Positions 33,634 to 47,419 of a stretch of DNA of 64,000 nt are shown one piece after another. Below the pieces are notes generated by a model, which did not search any database, had not been told where the DNA came from, and saw only the letters and a program-made list of their open reading frames with translations. This stretch comes from Paenibacillus sp. FJAT-29882 (lineage in GTDB: Bacteria > Bacillota > Bacilli > Bacillales > DSM-1321), in NCBI RefSeq assembly GCF_001510645.1, contig NZ_LMVB01000002.1:62001-126000 (forward strand), in the 5' to 3' direction. Numbering within the stretch: position 1 is the first letter of the stretch; each line of letters starts with the position of its first letter. The position numbers and the translations under genes are program-made.

Positions 33634-34317
33634 ATTAACTTCGCCATTTCAAGTTTATTTAATTCGTTAAATGAAGATTACAAAAGTTGGTTATTGATAA
33701 GCAACCACTGTCTTCCGCAAAGAAATGATGTTTGTAAAAATCAATGGGTCGCAAGTTAAGGCTATATTCGTAAATTCATTTAAACTAGCAAAAGAACGAA
33801 GAGAGTCAATTTTTTGTTCTTTTTCAAAAAAACATTAAATATGAACTTATTGGCCACTAATATTCAAGATTTTGGGTAATGGGACTATCGGGCTACATTA
33901 TCTAAATTTCCAAAAAAGCCCATTTGTTCACCTTGACATTTCTCCTTATGACTGTAAAAATACGTATAAACCGTGCGTGTCCCTTATTCCAAATGATGAA
34001 CCACTTTGTTAATTTGATAAAAGAAGGTGAATAAACTTACTAACATCATTAAAGACATTGAGCATCTACTCGTCCATTTAGAAACTATGACTAATAGTCT
34101 AAATGACTGGTCTTAAAGTAATCGAAGGTCAATGGCTTAATTGGCCTAATACTATTCCCTTTAACAACTAAACTATTTTTTAATGACTCTATCAATCAGT
34201 TCAGTATGTTCTACCCTTTTAGCTGGTCTATCGATTTCATGTCGATGGAGTCATCAGAAAATAGCAAATTTTTTGTCTATTCCCTATAAAATAAACCCCC
34301 TTAGGAGAACGCAGATC
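33634..34317. other. Long intergenic stretch, no firm gene
   Basis: About 680 bases between divergent genes. A 29-codon ORF from GTG 34029 to TAA 34118 (MNKLTNIIKDIEHLLVHLET...) is helical, but its AGAAGG site is too close to the start; it may be a fragment or chance. A TTGACA at 33935 has no convincing -10. Positions 34183-34317 are in frame with the next gene but precede its better start. Confidence 0.35.
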
Positions 34318-35685
34318 ATGATCGTGTTATATAGCTTACTAATCGTATGTTATTTTCTGAATCTATTTATTCATTCAACATTCCTTACCTATATCATTGG
34401 TATACTAGCACTTTTTTCTTTGATATTTTCCCTGAAGGCAGCAACAAGATTATATAAAGTCGTTGGTATTATTTTTTTTGTGATCGGATTTTTCATTTTT
34501 ATCTACCAGCAAAGGTCATTCACTGAAGTTCCACTCTACATGACTACAACAGTTTCGCTGCTTGCAGTGTTCTATGTTCTTCCTTTTATTAACAGTATCA
34601 TCATTGTTGGCCGGTATGACCAACAAGTAAATAAGTTATTAAGAGTCCGGATTCACCATTTAGGGCAATTATACTATCGTAGTTCTTTTTCCGCCTTTTT
34701 ATTAGGTGGTTTTCTAAATATCGCTACCCTCCCTTTGCTTAAAACGGTCGTTCAAAAAAATCTTGTGGGAGAAACTCAAAACATCAAAAACCGATTTATT
34801 TCACAATCCTTGCTTAGAGGATATTCTTTAAGTCTACTCATAAGTCCAATGGAGCTACTTGTTGTCTTAAGTGTTGAGTATACTCACATACCCTATCCTG
34901 TCTATCTACCTTGGTTAATTTTGATTACAACCGTGCTGTTTATCCTTAATTGGATAATCGGGTTTAAGTCTTTTAAACGTTATGAATTGCCTAACGAAAC
35001 AAGTGATCGCAAAACAGAGACTCAGTCAACAACCGAGACAGGGATTAACACGCGCATGTCTCGAAAAATCTTCTCACTTCTTCTCTGTTTAATCGGTTTT
35101 ATGATGATCATTGTGCTAGTTAATCACATCTTAGATATGGGTTTTCTTCAAACAGTCTCTTTGATTATTATTCCCTTTTCATTTGTCTGGGCTCTCTCCA
35201 TTAGACGGTTGAAGTCATATATCGCCTATTGCTTACCATTATGGCAGATCCGAACATTGTCTTTAACCAATAATATGGTACTTTTTTTATCAGTTGGATT
35301 CTTTACAAGTAATTTAAATGATTCGATCTTTATGAACTACATCCAAAAACCGTTTGAATACTTAACAACCACACCTATTTTACTTTTTGTATTTATTCAA
35401 ATTTTGTTTATTGGGCTTGCGATGATTGGGTTTCACCCCCTTGTAACGATAAGTATACTTGGTGGAGTACTTGAACCAATTATACATTCAATAAATCCAG
35501 TTAGTGTCGGTCTCGTTTTAATGACCTCAGGCTTATCGACTACAATTGCCGGACCTTTTAATCTTTCTGTATCGTTAACCGCTAATCTCCTATCCATCAA
35601 TTCATACAAAGTTTCGTCTTGGAATTTAGGATATGCGTTGATCATGAGCAGCATTGGAACAATCATTGCCATCATTTTATTATAA
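34318..35685 (+). CDS. Polytopic membrane protein, unrecognised
   Basis: 455 residues with about ten to twelve hydrophobic segments and a charged loop near the middle (KRYELPNETSDRKTETQSTT). Features such as GFHPLVTISILGGVLEPI and LMTSGLSTTIAGPFNLSVSLTA near the C-terminus resemble the paired hairpin regions of ion-transporter superfamily proteins, which is only a hint. AGGAG is ten bases ahead of the ATG at 34318; the same frame opens at 34183 without a ribosome-binding site. Substrate unknown; the gene stands alone. Confidence 0.7.
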   Translation: MIVLYSLLIVCYFLNLFIHSTFLTYIIGILALFSLIFSLKAATRLYKVVGIIFFVIGFFIFIYQQRSFTEVPLYMTTTVSLLAVFYVLPFINSIIIVGRYDQQVNKLLRVRIHHLGQLYYRSSFSAFLLGGFLNIATLPLLKTVVQKNLVGETQNIKNRFISQSLLRGYSLSLLISPMELLVVLSVEYTHIPYPVYLPWLILITTVLFILNWIIGFKSFKRYELPNETSDRKTETQSTTETGINTRMSRKIFSLLLCLIGFMMIIVLVNHILDMGFLQTVSLIIIPFSFVWALSIRRLKSYIAYCLPLWQIRTLSLTNNMVLFLSVGFFTSNLNDSIFMNYIQKPFEYLTTTPILLFVFIQILFIGLAMIGFHPLVTISILGGVLEPIIHSINPVSVGLVLMTSGLSTTIAGPFNLSVSLTANLLSINSYKVSSWNLGYALIMSSIGTIIAIILL

Positions 35686-35760
35686 TCTTTCGGATTTATA
35701 TGATTGAAATCAGGCAATCTTTTACGTTAACAATTCATCTATCGTAATAAGCAGTCTCAA

Positions 35761-35794
35761 AAAAAAGAATATGCCCAAAACAAGGCATATTCTT
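35761..35794 (-). terminator. Terminator downstream of the second EamA gene
   Basis: AAGAATATGCC / GGCATATTCTT stem and TTTTTTTTG on the minus strand; it overlaps or abuts the stop of the EamA gene. Confidence 0.88.
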
Positions 35795-35795
35795 G

Positions 35796-36782
35796 CTATT
35801 TATACATTTGCTGATAAGTTTGTCGCCGTTTTTTAAAGAACAGCCAATCGCTGTTCCCTTTTCGATTGACAGTTGCTATACCTACAGCTACAAGGATCAA
35901 TGCAATAAAAATATTAAACGTTAAAAGTTCGTCCTGAATGAATATGGCGGATAAAATGGTACCGGCAACTGGCACAACAAATTTATAAAGAGACACTTCT
36001 CCAGCTTTGTTGTACTTTAGCAATGATGTCCATAATGCGAAAGATGCTGCGGATAGTAATACAGCATAAATTAGCAGCCACCAAGCTTTTGTTGTAAAGA
36101 TCATAGCATTCGCCTCAAGACCTGGAGTCCCAATGAGAAGCATAAGAAACGAACCTACAAACATTTGCCAGCCAGTCAATGCAACTGGGTGTATTTCAGC
36201 GGATAGGCGCTTGGACAAAAAGGTTCCCAACGCACCGGCTAATCCTGAAAGGAGCATAAAGCCTTCTCCGAAGAAAGACAAATTAAGTGAGGCATTCTGA
36301 CCCCAGTTCGCAAGTATAATCCCGACAAACCCTGCAACCAAACCAAATATTTTTCGCCAATCCAAGCGATCGTCTGAGTAAATAAAATGAGCTAGGAACA
36401 CGACAAAAAATGTTTCGCTTGAATTTAAAATAGCTGCTTTCATTCCCGAGGTATGAGCCAATCCGTTATAAAAAAAGAAATACTGTAAACTTGTTGATAG
36501 TAGCCCTAAGCCAATAATGGCAGGCAATTGACGCCATCTCAATTTCAGCGCTTTTTTATTAAAGAAGAACATGATAACAAGCAACAGCAGAGACGCCATC
36601 ATAAAACGCATTCCAGCTAAAACAATTTTTGCTGCTAAATCATCTTCTGCCATGCCAAGTTCTTCATAACTAAATTTTAGAACAGGAAAAGCACTTCCCC
36701 ATAAGATAGAGCAAAATACCGCAATTGCGATGACCCAATATCTATTTGATAAGAAGCGATTACCATGCTTTTGTTGTCTCAA
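35796..36782 (-). CDS. EamA/DMT-family transporter
   Basis: 328-residue, ten-helix transporter: first EamA repeat from FCSILWGSAFPVLKFSY, second from MLLSGLAGALGTFLSKRLSAEIHP. It ends with a basic tail. GGAGGTGA lies just ahead of the TTG at 36782 (MRQQKHGNRF), which is preferred over the TTG at 36797 that overlaps this site. Substrate unknown. It may be the last gene of the carbohydrate region or independent. Confidence 0.83.
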   Translation of the reverse strand: MRQQKHGNRFLSNRYWVIAIAVFCSILWGSAFPVLKFSYEELGMAEDDLAAKIVLAGMRFMMASLLLLVIMFFFNKKALKLRWRQLPAIIGLGLLSTSLQYFFFYNGLAHTSGMKAAILNSSETFFVVFLAHFIYSDDRLDWRKIFGLVAGFVGIILANWGQNASLNLSFFGEGFMLLSGLAGALGTFLSKRLSAEIHPVALTGWQMFVGSFLMLLIGTPGLEANAMIFTTKAWWLLIYAVLLSAASFALWTSLLKYNKAGEVSLYKFVVPVAGTILSAIFIQDELLTFNIFIALILVAVGIATVNRKGNSDWLFFKKRRQTYQQMYK

Positions 36783-36824
36783 ATAGGTCACCTCCAAATT
36801 TCTCCATCCATCTCCACTATCCGA

Positions 36825-38516
36825 TTATTCGTGTGCGTCTTTCGCTTTTGTTCTATCATCTAATAGTAAAAGAAATACACTTGAAGTCCATGTAAAAGAT
36901 GTGTCCACTAAACCTTTTCCAGTAAGCGGATCGAAGTTTTCCGCCATTCCTCCAACAAGGGTAAGATCTAGGAATTTATCTCTAATTCGATTCCCTACTT
37001 CTTGATAGCCAAAATTTTGCAAAGCATCTATAAAGAGATATGTAACAGGCGCCCAAATTGGTCCGAGCCAATATCCATTATCTTTATAGTACTTACTATT
37101 TACACTTTCAGTGGCTAATCCATACTTCGTTTCAAAATTCCCTTCAAGATCTGATACTAATTGATCCATCATGCTTTTCTCTAATCTATACCCAATAATA
37201 ACTGGTAGTCTTAGTATTAAGCTTGTTCTAATACTTATTTTCCTACCATCTTTGCCAACTCGTCCGTAAAAACCATCCTCATCATAAAGCCTCTCCATTA
37301 GAAGCTCAAAAAGGGCGTCTGCTCTTTCTTTAAACCTCACTGATTCGTCTTTTTCACCTAGAATTTCTGCAAAAGAGGAAAGGATATCATAAGTTCGAAT
37401 TAAAAAACTAGTAAGGTCCGGCGCTTCTACAGGCATACCCATATGAAATAAAGATGCGTTATCCCACCCGGAATCATTCCCATGCTTATAGTGTGGCAAT
37501 CTTCCTTCAAATGTTCTATATTGATCAAAATATCCCATTACTTTTTTAGTAGACTCATAAACAGTTCTTAATCGATGTTCATCCTTAAAGTAATCATTCA
37601 TTTTCATTAGCTTTTCATAGACATAAGCAAAGATAGGGGGTTTAATGCAGTTATATGATATGAATTTATCATTTACAAAATCCGGATATGCACCTGATTC
37701 GTCTTGAGTCTCCATGAATATTTTCAACTGTGCGTATGCTAGTTCAGGGTGGCTTTTTCCTAAATTCAGCGCATTAAAACAATTATCCCATGACCAAATA
37801 TTATACATCCAAAGCTTCGACATATACATGGCATACTCTTTTAACATCCCATGTGGATGAACAACACTAGACCAAGTGATATAAGAAGCCCTCTCTAAAG
37901 AAGGTTGATAATCTGTATTTCCCTTTTTCATATTATCAAACCATTCTTTATAAAGCTGTTCTATTTTTTCTTTTCCTTTATTAAAAGGGGCATACTCTTT
38001 TTGTTGATAGACAGTTCTATAGCTTTCGATTACAAACTGCCCACTTTTCATTCGAATATCAATAAAATCATTACCAATAATATTCCAAGGTGCATCAACA
38101 GACATTTCACCCGAAAGATTTAAAATCATTAATTTTAATTCCTTCGGATAAATATGGTATTCATACATCCCATCTTCTAATTCCATTAAAGAATCATATT
38201 TCCCTTTTGTAGCGCTCAATCTAAATTCTACATCCTGTACTTCAAGATGGATCTCATCTTCTTTTGGAATAATGATTTCTGCATAACCTTCATCATTATC
38301 TTTTAAGGAGAATATTAAGGATGTTTCAGAAGCTTGCACTTCAAACTCCTTTTCAACCCCATCTTTTAAAATATCAATTTTGAATAGGTTTGATGGTGCA
38401 TCATCTCCACCGTGTACATCCCTTATAAATATTTCCTCAGAATCCTTCTCCTTGGAAATACAGAAATAAGATCCAAATCTTGAAAAAGGTATTTCTCTTA
38501 TATTTAATTTCATCAT
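36825..38516 (-). CDS. Cytosolic (alpha/alpha)6 glycoside hydrolase (GH63/GH37-like)
   Basis: 563 residues without a signal peptide. The C-terminal two thirds form a six-hairpin glycosidase domain of the trehalase/MGH1 type: YNIWSWDNCFNALNLG near residue 235, HYKHGNDSGWDNASLF near 345, NGYWLGPIWAPVTYLF near 495, and the late GGMAENFDPLTGKGLVDTSFTWTSS. The aspartate in SGWDN and glutamate in AENFDP are candidate catalytic residues. It probably trims an alpha-linked oligosaccharide brought in by the neighbouring ABC systems. AAGGAG precedes two adjacent ATGs (38516 and 38513). Confidence 0.8.
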   Translation of the reverse strand: MMKLNIREIPFSRFGSYFCISKEKDSEEIFIRDVHGGDDAPSNLFKIDILKDGVEKEFEVQASETSLIFSLKDNDEGYAEIIIPKEDEIHLEVQDVEFRLSATKGKYDSLMELEDGMYEYHIYPKELKLMILNLSGEMSVDAPWNIIGNDFIDIRMKSGQFVIESYRTVYQQKEYAPFNKGKEKIEQLYKEWFDNMKKGNTDYQPSLERASYITWSSVVHPHGMLKEYAMYMSKLWMYNIWSWDNCFNALNLGKSHPELAYAQLKIFMETQDESGAYPDFVNDKFISYNCIKPPIFAYVYEKLMKMNDYFKDEHRLRTVYESTKKVMGYFDQYRTFEGRLPHYKHGNDSGWDNASLFHMGMPVEAPDLTSFLIRTYDILSSFAEILGEKDESVRFKERADALFELLMERLYDEDGFYGRVGKDGRKISIRTSLILRLPVIIGYRLEKSMMDQLVSDLEGNFETKYGLATESVNSKYYKDNGYWLGPIWAPVTYLFIDALQNFGYQEVGNRIRDKFLDLTLVGGMAENFDPLTGKGLVDTSFTWTSSVFLLLLDDRTKAKDAHE

Positions 38517-38632
38517 CTTTCTCCTTGTATCGGTTATTAGTTGATCAGTGACTTATCAGCGTATCGACAAAATTCAACCATGATTTCTTACTTAAATAAG
38601 CAGGGTTTCCCCTGCCTATTGATTCCCTACTT

Positions 38633-42653
<4,021 letters not shown>

Positions 42654-42654
<1 letters not shown>

Positions 42655-43580
42655 TATTTTTTACCTCCTTTTTTCATTTCAGCTTCATAGAACACCCATG
42701 TTGATGACGATTTAAAGATGATCATTGTCAATATTAGAATAATAATAAACATAAACCATGCGTTTGCACTTGCATAACCGAGCTGATGATGCTTAAATGC
42801 GTTGTTATAAACAAATAATCCATAAAAATATGTTGATTTTAAAGGTCCTCCACCAGTCAAAAGTAAAACTAGGGTTAATTGTTGTAAAGCTGCAATAACC
42901 GATGTAATGACATTAAAAAGGATTGTTGGTGTTATCGTCGGAATTGTTATACTAAAAAACTGTCTTAACGGTCCAGCTCCATCAATTGATGCTGCCTCAT
43001 AAAGTTCAGGGGGGATCCCCTTAATATCCGTATAGAATATCAGCATCATTGTCCCTACTCCCCAAGCACTCGCGATAACAATTGTTACGATTGCCCACTT
43101 TGGATCAATGAGCCAACTTGGTCCTTCAATACCAATGAGTGATAATAAATAGTTTAGAACTCCAAATTCAGAATTAAAAATCCAACCCCATATGATTGAT
43201 ACTGCAACACCTGATACAACAGCAGGAAGATAGAAGATTGTCCTAAATATCTTAACTCCCTTGACTGGTTGTGTAATGAGGAGTGCAAGCACCAATGCAG
43301 CGATTAGGTTAAGTGGTACGAAAATCGCCGCAAATTTAAATGTGATTACTAAGGAATCATAAAACTGGGGGTCAGCTGTAAACATCTTAGTAAAGTTATT
43401 AAGACCAATAAACTTTGCTTCTCCTGTTATCGGCCAATCAAACAAACTCATGATTAATGAAGATACTAAAGGTCCTAAAGTGAACACTAAAAATCCGATG
43501 ATCCATGGTAGGATAAACAAATATGGTACTCTTTTACGTACTAATGCAAAACTAGGTTTTTTTTCCTTTTTTTTCAACAT
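42654..43580 (-). CDS. Sugar ABC transporter permease (MalF type)
   Basis: 308-residue CUT1 permease with the EAA loop LYEAASIDGAGPLRQFFSITIPTITP. It partners the MalG-type protein. It is separated from the binding-protein gene upstream by a hairpin and a 438-bp repeat element, which may lower permease expression relative to the binding protein. Confidence 0.92.
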
Positions 43581-43643
43581 AAATATTCCCTCTTTTAGAA
43601 TGACCTATGGAAAATAAGATTCCTATCATAGCTTGATATTGAT

Positions 43644-43672
43644 AACAAGGGCTATGTAATTAAGCCCTTGTT
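43644..43672 (-). terminator. Hairpin between binding protein and permeases
   Basis: AACAAGGGCT / AGCCCTTGTT perfect ten-base stem with a nine-base loop and no long U-run. It probably acts as a partial terminator or mRNA stabiliser in the SBP-permease operon. Confidence 0.65.
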
Positions 43673-43728
43673 AAGATGAGGAGAATATATTCTCACCCGA
43701 CCGCTTACTTTTTTAGTAATTGGTAAAC

Positions 43729-44166
43729 TTTATCCCGGATTAACGGAAAGTCAAGTCCCCCACCTCAAGACTTAGAGGAATCAAAGAAGCTTAGGTGGGG
43801 GACAACTGCCTTTAATCTAGTTGCGGCTCCTAGCCCCTCGAGGTCATAAGCTGTAATACTCTGTGGCAAACTACGCCACGTCGTATTCCATCTTATGCTT
43901 GTCGGACTATCACAGGATGTGATGGCGTCTCTGTTGCTCACAGGACGTGAGCGATCTTAGGAGACGTTCCTTGTACCAGTCGCCTCGCTTTTTAATGTAT
44001 AAGCCCGATTGGTGAGATACAGTGAAACTTACCGCTGTGTTCTTCAACGGTTTAGTTGAACCAATCGGGTTCGTAGTGTCGCTTTATCGAAGATTTAGCG
44101 ACACTAGAACGGGACTAACAATCAGAGGGGGGATGAAGACCCCCACTGATTGAAGTTTCACTTTAT
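43729..44166 (+). mobile_element. 438-bp IS200/IS605-like element without tnpB (copy E)
   Basis: Left end TTTATCCCGGATTAACGGAA with a TCCCCCACCT / AGGTGGGGGA hairpin; right end GGGGG-ATGAAGA-CCCCC hairpin and TGAAGTTTCACTTTAT. Both ends match copies B and D. The 310-base interior has no ORF but many stems: GTGGC...GCCAC, ATCAC-AGGAT-GTGAT, GCTCAC-AGGAC-GTGAGC, CCCGATTGGT / ACCAATCGGG (44009-44070) and AGTGTCGC / GCGACACT (44079-44107). The right part lies where IS605 elements encode the omega RNA of TnpB. It abuts the stop codon of the binding-protein gene at 44163. Confidence 0.6.
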
Positions 44167-45401
44167 TTAGCAGCTTCATTTAGAGCTTTTTTCGGATCAA
44201 CTCGCGTACTTGGATTAAAGATTTGCTCAAAGGAAAACTCCAAATTTTCTGATACCTGACTCCAGTTTTCAGTAATAAATGACGCTGGTGTATAGCCTTC
44301 ACTTTGTTCTAGCATTGAGTAGAATACACTTTTAACTGGATCCTCTTGCAGCTTTTCTTCTTCTACTACACTCTTTAAGACTGGTAGTTCAAATGCTATT
44401 CTTGCTTTATTTGCTTCTTTTCCTGTCCAAAACTTCATAAATTCAAAAGCAGCTTCTTTATGTTTAGAACTCTTTGACATAGCTATACCTGACGAACTAA
44501 CAATACTTACACTTTTACCATTTTCAAAAGTCGGTACCTCAACAACACCATAATTAATACCCGCTTCTTTCAATGGAGAAAGATACCAAGCACCATTAAT
44601 AAACATTCCTACTTTTCCTGATTTCATTTCAGTATCGCCTGAACCTTCAGTTGTGATCGCGTACCCGTCTTTTAACATGTCTTGGAACATTGCGAATGTT
44701 TCAATTGATTTCGTTGAATTCAGATTACCTTTTAACTTTCCATCACTGTCTACGTAAGAAGCACCATTGCCCCATAAGTACATTTCAAAATCATATGGAT
44801 CAGGTTTACCAGGGAAAGCAAATCCGCTAATCTTCTTTTCTTTATCCGTTAACTTCTTTGCTGTTTCTTGAAGATCTTCCCACGTCCAGCCAGCTTTTGG
44901 ATAGTCAAGTCCTTTTTTATCAAAAAGATCTTTATTATAGTACACAACATGGGTTGTATAGCCTACTGGAAGTCCAAGTGTTTCTCCACCAACAGAGTTA
45001 TAGTTCCATAAAGATTCATAAAAATCAGACTTATGTTCTTCTCCGTTTTTATCAATATAAGAATCAAGTGGCTCTAAAGCATTCTTATATTGCGGGTAAT
45101 TCCACATATACATCACATCCGGCGCATCCTTTGCACCTATACCTGCAGTGATTTTAGTGTCAAACTCCGATCCATAGGCTTCTAAAACTACTTCAATGTT
45201 TTCATTTTTAGCATTGAATTCATCAATTAATTTTTGTTGTAAAGTAACGTCATTTCCTACATCCCAAGTAGCAAACCTTATCTTTACTTTCCCGTCTTCT
45301 GTTGCTTCATCACCATTACCTTTTGTTGAGTTACATGCTGATAATAATAATGCTAGTGCGATAGTAAGTAATAAAATTAATTTCATTTTGGATAATTTCA
45401 T
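44163..45401 (-). CDS. Sugar ABC transporter substrate-binding lipoprotein
   Basis: 412 residues with a lipoprotein signal (LLSAC, C23). CUT1 binding-protein features: IRFATWDVGND, KNENIEVVLEAYGSEFDTKI, and APDVMYMWNYPQYKNALEPLDSYI. It is clearly paralogous to the protein at 52680-53948. It captures an oligosaccharide outside the membrane, probably for the permease pair at 41833-43580. GAGGAG precedes the ATG. Confidence 0.93.
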   Translation of the reverse strand: MKLSKMKLILLLTIALALLLSACNSTKGNGDEATEDGKVKIRFATWDVGNDVTLQQKLIDEFNAKNENIEVVLEAYGSEFDTKITAGIGAKDAPDVMYMWNYPQYKNALEPLDSYIDKNGEEHKSDFYESLWNYNSVGGETLGLPVGYTTHVVYYNKDLFDKKGLDYPKAGWTWEDLQETAKKLTDKEKKISGFAFPGKPDPYDFEMYLWGNGASYVDSDGKLKGNLNSTKSIETFAMFQDMLKDGYAITTEGSGDTEMKSGKVGMFINGAWYLSPLKEAGINYGVVEVPTFENGKSVSIVSSSGIAMSKSSKHKEAAFEFMKFWTGKEANKARIAFELPVLKSVVEEEKLQEDPVKSVFYSMLEQSEGYTPASFITENWSQVSENLEFSFEQIFNPSTRVDPKKALNEAAK

Positions 45402-45445
45402 ATTATCTCTCCTCTGTAGTTTATGATCTTAAGTTTTTTACAGTA

Positions 45446-45512
45446 GTCCCCACTTCGTGCATTGTCCGCTTCTGCCACCTTACAAGAAATGAAGCTGACA
45501 AGAGTACGGGAC
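45446..45512. other. Nested stem-loop upstream of the binding-protein gene
   Basis: GTCCC / GGGAC outer pair, then TTGTCCGCTTC / GAAGCTGACAA (one mismatch) around an 18-base loop. It lies in the 187-base gap between the permease at 45589 and the binding protein and is not followed by a U-run, so it looks like a 5' UTR structure or another repeat. Confidence 0.5.
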
Positions 45513-45588
45513 GATTGGTCGTTTATATCATCAGTGTGAATGTCTTCTAAGTATTTTTACCTGTTTCATAATTTCACACCTTTTACAT

Positions 45589-46416
45589 TCATTCTTTGAC
45601 AGATCCACCTAAAATCCCAGAGATAAAATGTTTTTGCAGTAATAAGAAAAAGATCATAATTGGAATCGTGGATAAGGTAGTTCCTAGCATCAGTTGTCCA
45701 TAATCAATCCTCGCCATTCCGATTAAACTTGATAATGCAACAGGAAGCGTAAACATTTCTTTTGAATTTAACGTAATAAGCGGCCAGAGTAAGCTATTCC
45801 ATTGAGACATAAATAGAAAAATAGCAACGGCAGCCATCGCAGGTCTTGTAACAGGCAAGATGACTGTAAAAAATATTTTTAATTCCCCTGCCCCGTCTAT
45901 TCGAGAGGCCTCCATAATTGAGTCTGGAATCGCCTTCATATTCTGCCTCATTAAATAAATGGCAAAAGGAGAAGCCAGGGTTGGTAAAATAATGGCTTGA
46001 TACGTATTTAACCAATTAAAGGTAACCATCATTTCAAACAAAGGAATCAATGTCACTTGTGAAGGAATCATTAATGTGCATAAAATAATGAAAAAGAAAA
46101 AGTTCTTTCCTTTAAATTTAAATTTTGCAAAAGCGTATCCAGCCATTGCACTAATAAGCGTGCTAATCAATGTATATACAAGCGCTATAAATAATGAATT
46201 CCAAAATATTTTTGCAATTCCTAATGACTCATTAAGCGTTTGAAAGTTCTTTGCTAAATAATCCCCTGGAAGAAGCCTAGGTGGAACACGAAAGATTTCT
46301 CCTGACGGCAATGTAGAACCGACAATCATCCAATAGAACGGTGCAATCGATAAGACAACGCCTGCGATCAACAAAATATAAATGATTATTTTTGAGGATA
46401 TCTTCTTAGAAGCCAC
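45589..46416 (-). CDS. Sugar ABC transporter permease (MalG type)
   Basis: 275-residue, six-helix CUT1 permease with the EAA loop IMEASRIDGAGELKIFFTVILPVTRP. It follows its MalF-type partner after two bases. Together with the binding protein at 47420 it forms the second sugar uptake system of the region, again without its own ATPase. Confidence 0.92.
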   Translation of the reverse strand: MASKKISSKIIIYILLIAGVVLSIAPFYWMIVGSTLPSGEIFRVPPRLLPGDYLAKNFQTLNESLGIAKIFWNSLFIALVYTLISTLISAMAGYAFAKFKFKGKNFFFFIILCTLMIPSQVTLIPLFEMMVTFNWLNTYQAIILPTLASPFAIYLMRQNMKAIPDSIMEASRIDGAGELKIFFTVILPVTRPAMAAVAIFLFMSQWNSLLWPLITLNSKEMFTLPVALSSLIGMARIDYGQLMLGTTLSTIPIMIFFLLLQKHFISGILGGSVKE

Positions 46417-46418
46417 GA

Positions 46419-47336
46419 TTATTCATCACCTACCAATTTCATCTGAACCCAGGAAATGATTGCCGTAATGATGACAAGCACATAAGCAATCGCGGACGCA
46501 TATCCAAAGTCAAAAAACCTAAATCCTGTTTCATATAAATAAACCGTGATTGTCATCGTAGCATTATTAGGACCGCCCCCAGTCAAAATGAACGGCTCAT
46601 CAAATAGTTGAAGAGTACCGATTGTTGACAAGACAACCGTGAAAATAAATACTGGCTTTAATTGTGGAATTGTAATCATGAAAAATTGCTTTACTTTACT
46701 TGCCCCATCAATACTTGCTGCTTCATATAGGTCTGATGGAATATTCTGTAATCCCGCCAAAAATATGACCATATTATATCCTGCCCATCTCCATGTCATT
46801 ACAAGGATCACGGAAACCTTTGCCCAAAATGGAGTTGTTAACCAAGGGATGGAATCAACACCAAGGAAGGATAAGAAATAGTTTACGAGTCCGAAATTCT
46901 CATCTAATAAAATCATAAAAACAATCGAAGCAGCAACAAGTGCTGTGATCGCAGGCATAAAGTAAGAGATTCGGAAAAACGCTTTCCCTTTTAACATGGA
47001 AGAATGCAGTCCCACAGCAATTAGTAAAGAGAGGAAGAGCATAATAGGAACCTGGACAATTAAAATTTGAAAGGTATTTAAAAGAGATTTATAGAATATA
47101 GGATCTTGAAATAAGCGCGAATAATTAGAAAATCCTACAAATATTTTCTCCACACCACGTACCTCTTGAAAGCTTAAGATAAACGATGAGATTACTGGAT
47201 AAACGGTAAAAATCAAAATTAGTAGAAACGCTGGTCCGATAAAGAAATATGGAACATTTTTAGGTGTTAATAAACTCTTTCTTGTTTTGACTCGAAAGTT
47301 TGTTTTAGCATTTACAACCTTTTCTGTTTGCGCCAA
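46419..47336 (-). CDS. Sugar ABC transporter permease (MalF type)
   Basis: 305 residues, CUT1 permease with a long N-terminal cytosolic part and the EAA loop LYEAASIDGASKVKQFFMITIPQLKP. Start: a TTG at 47336 lies eight bases after AGGAAGG; a GTG at 47345 would overlap this site. It lies behind the binding protein with a hairpin in between. Confidence 0.9.
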   Translation of the reverse strand: MAQTEKVVNAKTNFRVKTRKSLLTPKNVPYFFIGPAFLLILIFTVYPVISSFILSFQEVRGVEKIFVGFSNYSRLFQDPIFYKSLLNTFQILIVQVPIMLFLSLLIAVGLHSSMLKGKAFFRISYFMPAITALVAASIVFMILLDENFGLVNYFLSFLGVDSIPWLTTPFWAKVSVILVMTWRWAGYNMVIFLAGLQNIPSDLYEAASIDGASKVKQFFMITIPQLKPVFIFTVVLSTIGTLQLFDEPFILTGGGPNNATMTITVYLYETGFRFFDFGYASAIAYVLVIITAIISWVQMKLVGDE

Positions 47337-47373
47337 CCGGGCCACCTTCCTAACTTCAAGGAATCTTAGAATG

Positions 47374-47413
47374 AGAGAGCTGAGTGGGGTTGGAACATCC
47401 TCTCTAGCTCTCT
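47374..47413 (-). terminator. Hairpin between binding protein and permeases (second system)
   Basis: AGAGAGCT / AGCTCTCT stem between the stop of the binding-protein gene and the permease gene, without a U-run; probably tunes expression as in the first system. Confidence 0.55.
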
Positions 47414-47419
47414 ACAAAA

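Noticed and set aside
34029-34118. 29-codon ORF (MNKLTNIIKDIEH...)
   Set aside because: GTG start overlaps its own AGAAGG; no partner or conservation evidence. It may be chance or a fragment.
43810-44120. Group I intron or IStron in the 438-bp element
   Set aside because: I could not find the conserved P, Q, R, S core segments of group I introns, and the length is too short; an IS605-derived non-coding element fits better.
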